DNA of 64,000 nt from Atrichornis clamosus (lineage: Eukaryota > Chordata > Aves > Passeriformes > Menuridae), in assembly GCA_013400975.1 (NCBI GenBank), contig WBMZ01009035.1, positions 46,991 to 110,990 on the forward strand, in the 5' to 3' direction. How positions within the stretch are numbered: position 1 is the first letter of the stretch; each line of letters begins with the position of its first letter. The notes below the pieces were generated by a model. That model searched no databases. It was given only the letters and a program-made list of their open reading frames with translations, and was not told the origin of the DNA. Below, in pieces: positions 58,743 to 64,000 of this stretch. The position numbers and the translations under genes were made by a program.

Positions 58743-61233
58743 AAAGAAAAGAAATGCACAGGCATGTGTCCATTTTTGTGAAAGTGTTTTATTTGTGCAC
58801 TAGCATATCACAAATCTCCAGTCCGTAATACAGTGCTGAGCAGAAGAACTCAGGAATCTTATTTGAATGTTTCCATTTTCTTCCCATATAAGGAGATGCT
58901 CCAATTCACTATAGTTAAACACCAAGTGATTATTTTTGGAAAAGAGTTATCAAAATTAGTATTCCTTGAGGTGTTAATCATAGGCACTGAACACTGGAAA
59001 TAATTAAGTTAACTCATATTTTTTGGACAGTTCAGAAGGACCAAATTAAATTACTGCAATTTTCATAGATATCTTTTTTTTTCCTTTTAAGAAGGGAAAA
59101 CTTCTAATGACAGTATTATGACTTTTCTAACATTATATAGACAAGAAGCATTTAAGAAAGTGAGTGTAAATATGAAAAGAAAGGAGAGGTTAGTTATTTC
59201 CTGGAGACTTCTATTTGAACAGCTCCTCAGCCTTTAACAGTTTTGGAGCAGGCAGATTAATCTGGCAAAATAGGTAATTGCCATTAACTTTCCATGGCAT
59301 CAGTCTAGATCCATTTCCAGTGAAATACATTGTTTTGTTACAGGAGATGGGGTTCCCATTTGAGATGTGCCATATGACAAGGAAAGGAAACAAGTTTCTG
59401 TGGGGTAGAAATTCCAAAATGAAAACCTTCCAGGTAAGCCACTGCTCTGGTTAGTAACAGCAAAATGTCCCACCTGTCTATTTTAGTCCAAAGAGGGTAA
59501 AGGAAGACTGCACAATTAACCATAGTCCTAGTCGTGAGCAGCCTTTTATTCACAATCACTGAATCACGATACTTACAGATTCCCTACTCATTAACACGGG
59601 CTTGCTACAGAGCTCAGCTCTATTAATCTGTATGATGTTAAGTAGCCTTACTCCTCAAGTAGTGCATTTTAAATCAGTGAAATTGCAGATTGTTGGAGAT
59701 ATCTTAAATATGGGCAAAAAAAGAATCCCACTTTGAGAAGTGATGTGTGCATCCATATCCATACAGGTACACATCCTATAGGCACACAAACACAGATATA
59801 TTTATGGGAAGTTCAATGGAAATAGAACTTTGCTTTATTTTGGCCACACAGAATTCCCCAGGGATGGAGCGCATTGAGAAGAGCACTTCTGTGTTCACTG
59901 GGTAACACATTTGCATTTTCAAGAAACCTCTCAAACACTAAAAACGTGTTCTTTTAACAAGCATGTGTATGATCAGGTCCAAATTTAGTCAGTTTTTTAC
60001 CATGAGTTCTCACGAGAGATCAGGCACTAGTGATGGCATGTAACAAAGATACTGATTGTTGTCTCCATGACCTCTAAGACATAATTTAAGAGAGCTGCAC
60101 TGTCTTAAGGATCCACCAATAAAGGGTCCATTTCCCTTGTGGCATTGCTGATTAACTGCAGGAGAACAAAATCAGAACAAGCATATATGTTAATTCACCA
60201 CCTTCCCAATATTCTCCCAACACCTGTTTACCTGTCAGGGGATTTTTGTGATCCCGTGCAAGCTCCTTGTATCCACAGGGCCCTTTGAGCATGAGTGCTG
60301 TGTCAGTCCTGAATAAGATCTGAGGAGCACATGGTAGTTTAGGATGGCACATGCTGGACCTCTAGTTAACTGCTTTTTCTAGACACACTACAGGCAATAT
60401 TGATGACTTCTGAAACAAGCCATGGAATAACACTCTTAGCTTCCCTGACTTAGATAACAGCTGATCACAAAATTAATGAGCAATATGGTACTGTGTTCCT
60501 TCCATAATCACATGAAGACACCAAAGTCCTTATCAGTAATACTTAAATTTGCCACTCTAGATAAAATAAATGAAACAGTCTTGAAAGAGATATGTGCAAC
60601 ATCACCAGAGAGGATAGAAAATAATCAGAAATGCATGAATGATGACTGGAACTTTATTAAATACTCAGTAGACAAAGGACAACTTAAAAAATAATAGCAC
60701 AATCTAATTTAAAGAGGATTAAAAATATCTTTAAAATTTAACATCTTGGAAAAAAGAAAAATACTAGTAAGCAAATGAAAATCATATAACTGGATTTGTA
60801 GAAAAGGAGTAAAGGAATCAAAATAATTCCTGGAAAAAATCTATAGTCAACAGAGATAAGAGCAAGAGTATGGAGGGGACATTTTAGAAACAAAAATAAT
60901 TCCAATAATGGCATTAATTCATTATTAGAGCTGGTAGAATTCTTGTTAATAATGATAAGATCTTAGGAAGGACAGAAGTGGTCAGTAAATAAACATCTTG
61001 TACCCTTGGGAAAACCTTGCTTTGATTTTTATTTCAGTCATTAATAACAAAACATCAAACACCAGTTTAAAAAAAAAAACTATGTAGGATCAGCAGGTCT
61101 GTAAAACTTGTGCAAAAGAACTTATATAGAAATGCTGTAGAAAGGAGCTCTCTGGTCCATCAGTGCTCATTTTCAGTATATCTTGGACGCCATGAAAGCT
61201 CTGAAACACTTGGGAAAGAGAAGGTGTACCACT

Positions 61234-61255
61234 ACTTAGGTGGTATAACCTAAGT
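61234..61255. repeat. Small inverted repeat
   Basis: ACTTAGGT (61234-61241) and ACCTAAGT (61248-61255) are perfect inverted copies around a six-base spacer. This is likely incidental. Confidence 0.45.
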
Positions 61256-63960
61256 TACTATGGGGCTGTGAGACTGAAACAAGCAGGCAAAATAATCCAA
61301 TTAATAATAAGGGACCAGAGTAATAGAAATTTAAAGATATGGAAGGCAATTAATGACAATTCACAAAGGTATATACAAGAAACTTTTGTTTAACTAACTT
61401 GTTGGTTTTGTCTTAAAGATTTAAAATTTTCATTAATAAATGCATAAGTATTGATGCTTCTGCCAGCATCTGACTTAGTAATGCAGGACATTCTGATTAA
61501 ATTAAAGAATTATAAAATGGGCAAGACAAAACAATGTAAAACAAGATTAAAACTTACACTCTGTTACATTTTGAGACACGCTACATAATTCCTACTAAAT
61601 ATGAGGATTTTATTTATGTATTTGCATTTCAGAGAAAATTTAGTAATTATCTGAATGAAAACAGAAAATCACTGTTGATAAAAGGTAACACAGCATAAAA
61701 GTAAATAAAGCAGAGGACAAGTTTCAGACTTTGTTTAAGATGTATAAGTAGTTCAGGAAATATACCCAAAACGAAGCAATGTAAGAGACCACACCAGGAA
61801 GAAACTTCTTTGATTATCTCTGAAATCTAAAGTCCAGGACTGTTTCTGCATTCCCAGATACAGGTGCCGACCCCTGCCGCATCCTGGCTTTCCATTAGCA
61901 TGCTATCTAGAAAGGTACCAGCCATTTCCCACACCCCTGTCTCCATGCAGGTGAAATCTGAGCACATGATCTCGTTATACAAGGAGCAAGCAGGATCTGG
62001 GGTATCTCCCGGTGTTCTCTTGCAGTTAAACTTAGATGCGGCCTTTGAAAGGGAATTGCTGATGGTGGAGGAAATTGCAATCTAAGGGTCAAAAAGGTGA
62101 TCCTTGGGTGTATAATTACAGATGGTGAAGCAGCACAGGGAGGTCAGATTGTATCTGCATTTGGCAGCAGTTAGCATTGGAATGCCAACTCCTTTAGTCT
62201 GAGTACATTTCAGGGATGTTACAGGTTGCAAAGATCTCACAGGAAAATTTCAAACACACATAAAAAAATGGAAATGTTTCACTGCAAAAGCCAAAAGATG
62301 ATCAGTCCAACTTAAAGAACTGAAAGATAAAGCATTATTTGAACACATTCTATATACCTTATTAAATTTCTATTGTCCATGTAGTGCAGAAGTTTAAAAA
62401 GAAATATCCTGAATCTATAAAACTAACTCAAAATCAGATTAATAAGCAAAATTTGAAGATATACAGGTTGGTTAGTTTTAGAGATACAGTCTTCAGATGT
62501 AAAAATGATTAATTAATGGATTCTGTGATTATAGAGGATGCCATTGTAGGTGATCACACTGGACCTACACAATAATCTCTGTGTATAAACAGCTTTAAAC
62601 CAGGTTTGAAGCAAATCCTTCCACTATTAGGTGCCAGGTCAGGTGTTGAAAAAAACGGACACATTCCTTTGCATCTCCCCAAGCTTCATCTGCAGCACAT
62701 TGCAAAAAGCCTTGCACTGATAAGCTTATATTTTAACAGATAGCTTAGTCAGTGTCTGAAAGGAAAGTTAAAAAAAAAGATTAAAAAAAAAAAACAAGAC
62801 AAATTCTATCCTCAGTTATACTTCATTTTCCTCATTAAGATTAATGTGTCAGCAAGTATAAGGGAGATCAGAATCTGGCCCTAAGGTCATCATATGTGAA
62901 CACTGCATCTTTGTACCTAATTAGTTAGAACTAATTTTGCATATATTACCATAACCTAGTACCACACCTATACAAAATAAATTAAATCTGTAGACAAACT
63001 AGGTATCAACACCACACGTGTGCTGTCAGGTAAGAATAAATCTTTCTAACATCATTTTCTGAAAATTCATGAAGATGCAGACAAAGCTATTTACTTCATT
63101 GACAGTACTATTTTTTTGAGTGTATCTAATTATAACTAAATTATATTACTATTCAGAAAATTTAGAATATGGATAACTTTCACACAACATGTATTGCATG
63201 ATTGTCTCATATTCTGCAATTTTTCTGCATTAGCAAAATCATATGTGGTGGTTGTTTTATCATGAGAATAACAGACAAACTGGTCATTTGCTTTATATGT
63301 TCCCTGCAGAGGTTTTAGACTGTTTTCTTCTAAGTTGATGGATCAGTTTTAGAGAAGGAGAAATGGGTTATGTATAGAATAATAGCAGAGCAAAATAACC
63401 AAATTGTTTGGGGAAGAAAAAGAAACAACAGGATTTTTCAAAACTCTGGAAAAAAATGTTGGTTTTAGTGTAACACCAAATAGAAATCACTGTTATATTT
63501 AGCATTTTCAATACATTCCCACAAAGCAAATACTGACTCCAGGAGCAAGATACATAAGTTTGAATAAAAAAGGGGGCCATGGGGAACAAAAAAGATGCAA
63601 ATTCACCTTCACAAGAAAGATGAAGCCATTATTATACTTTACAGGACCACTGTTTTCCAGGTGTACTTCTGTCTTCAGCAGGGACTGTGCTTTATAATTT
63701 CACCTTTAGGCACTTCAAAAGGGGAATTTATATTCATATTAAATAGCAATATATAGGGGAGTTTTGTTGGTGGTTTTTTTGAGTGTATGCATATTCCTAA
63801 ATCTACAATCATTGAATCTAAAGAAATAGCCATATTTTCCTCTAAACTATGCTGCATATATTCAACCTGGATTAAAATGCATCCTGAGTTGAAGAGTGGA
63901 GGTCTGGCACTCTCCCCAGCTCTTAGTTAAATTCTGGATTAACTACATAGCAATGTACTT

Positions 63961-64000
63961 GACCAGGTGACCCGCCCGGTGGATGAGGAGAAGGCTGTGG
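63961..64000 (+). mobile_element. CR1 LINE, 5'-truncated start of an ORF2 reverse-transcriptase segment, cut by the window end
   Basis: The last 40 bases read in frame as DQVTRPVDEEKAV. This matches the CR1 ORF2 segment just before the first reverse-transcriptase catalytic motif (the family continues with a YLDF-type motif that carries the first catalytic Asp). Similarity to CR1 begins sharply at GACCAGGTGACC, so this copy is truncated at its 5' end and extends to the right of the window. It has no stop or frameshift in the 13 visible codons and keeps CpGs (ACCCGCCCGG), so it may be relatively young. Confidence 0.8.

Larger units (their letters stand above)
57543..63960. other. Unique AT-rich non-coding sequence
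   Basis: No gene is recognised. It holds two small hairpins (58713-58742; 61234-61255) and A-runs near 61070 and 62771-62802. Open frames are under 95 codons and have no domains. The piece 60700-61800 has an old-transposon feel (A-rich, many short repeats), but I cannot match it to a family. Confidence 0.5.

Noticed and set aside
62771..62802. A-rich run suggesting a processed-pseudogene tail
   Set aside because: The sequence upstream contains no recognisable coding or RNA-derived body and no flanking duplication was seen.

Overview
The window looks like non-coding bird DNA, most likely from a neoavian bird. The main evidence is its interspersed repeats. Several copies of the avian LINE CR1 are present, in both orientations and at different stages of decay. 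Three endogenous-retrovirus LTRs are also present, and two of them have the TGTC...GACA-type ends common in neoavian genomes. I recognise no host protein-coding gene, exon, tRNA, rRNA or CRISPR array. The open reading frames are short, lack recognisable domains and are consistent with chance in AT-rich DNA, except where they fall inside CR1. The window is therefore either a gene desert or the inside of a very large intron; the sequence alone does not say which.

Layout: 1-15.8 kb is mostly unique AT-rich sequence with simple repeats and one strong small hairpin (12057-12099). An ERVL-like solo LTR lies at 15856-16403. From 16.4 to 21.8 kb the sequence is unique except for a notable inverted repeat at 20965-21090, whose 20-nt arms pair completely in RNA. 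Two related minus-strand CR1 tails lie at 21823-22055 and 24201-24470, with a weak older CR1-like piece between them. At 29.1-30.2 kb an old plus-strand CR1 3' end is split by a younger minus-strand CR1 that carries the broken C-terminal end of ORF2.

From 30.2 to 42.6 kb the sequence is again mostly unique. It includes an AT/AAC-rich simple-repeat patch (32.6 kb) and a CpG-retaining stretch near 34-34.9 kb that may be a conserved regulatory element. At 42599-43055 there is a GC-rich solo LTR in minus sense with its promoter parts still visible (CCAAT motifs, GC boxes, TATA box, poly(A) signal) and near-perfect 6-bp flanking duplications. From 43.1 to 57.2 kb there are small CR1 relics (49.4 and 52.9 kb) and candidate regulatory motifs (50.2 and 52.2 kb). 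A second, shorter ERVL-like LTR lies at 57203-57542. The last 40 bases are the start of a plus-strand CR1 reverse-transcriptase segment that runs off the window.

No genes here can be shown to work together. What can be read is a history of insertions plus a few structured or possibly constrained non-coding segments. Candidate regulatory elements are inferences from motif content and retained CpGs; no alignment was available to test them.
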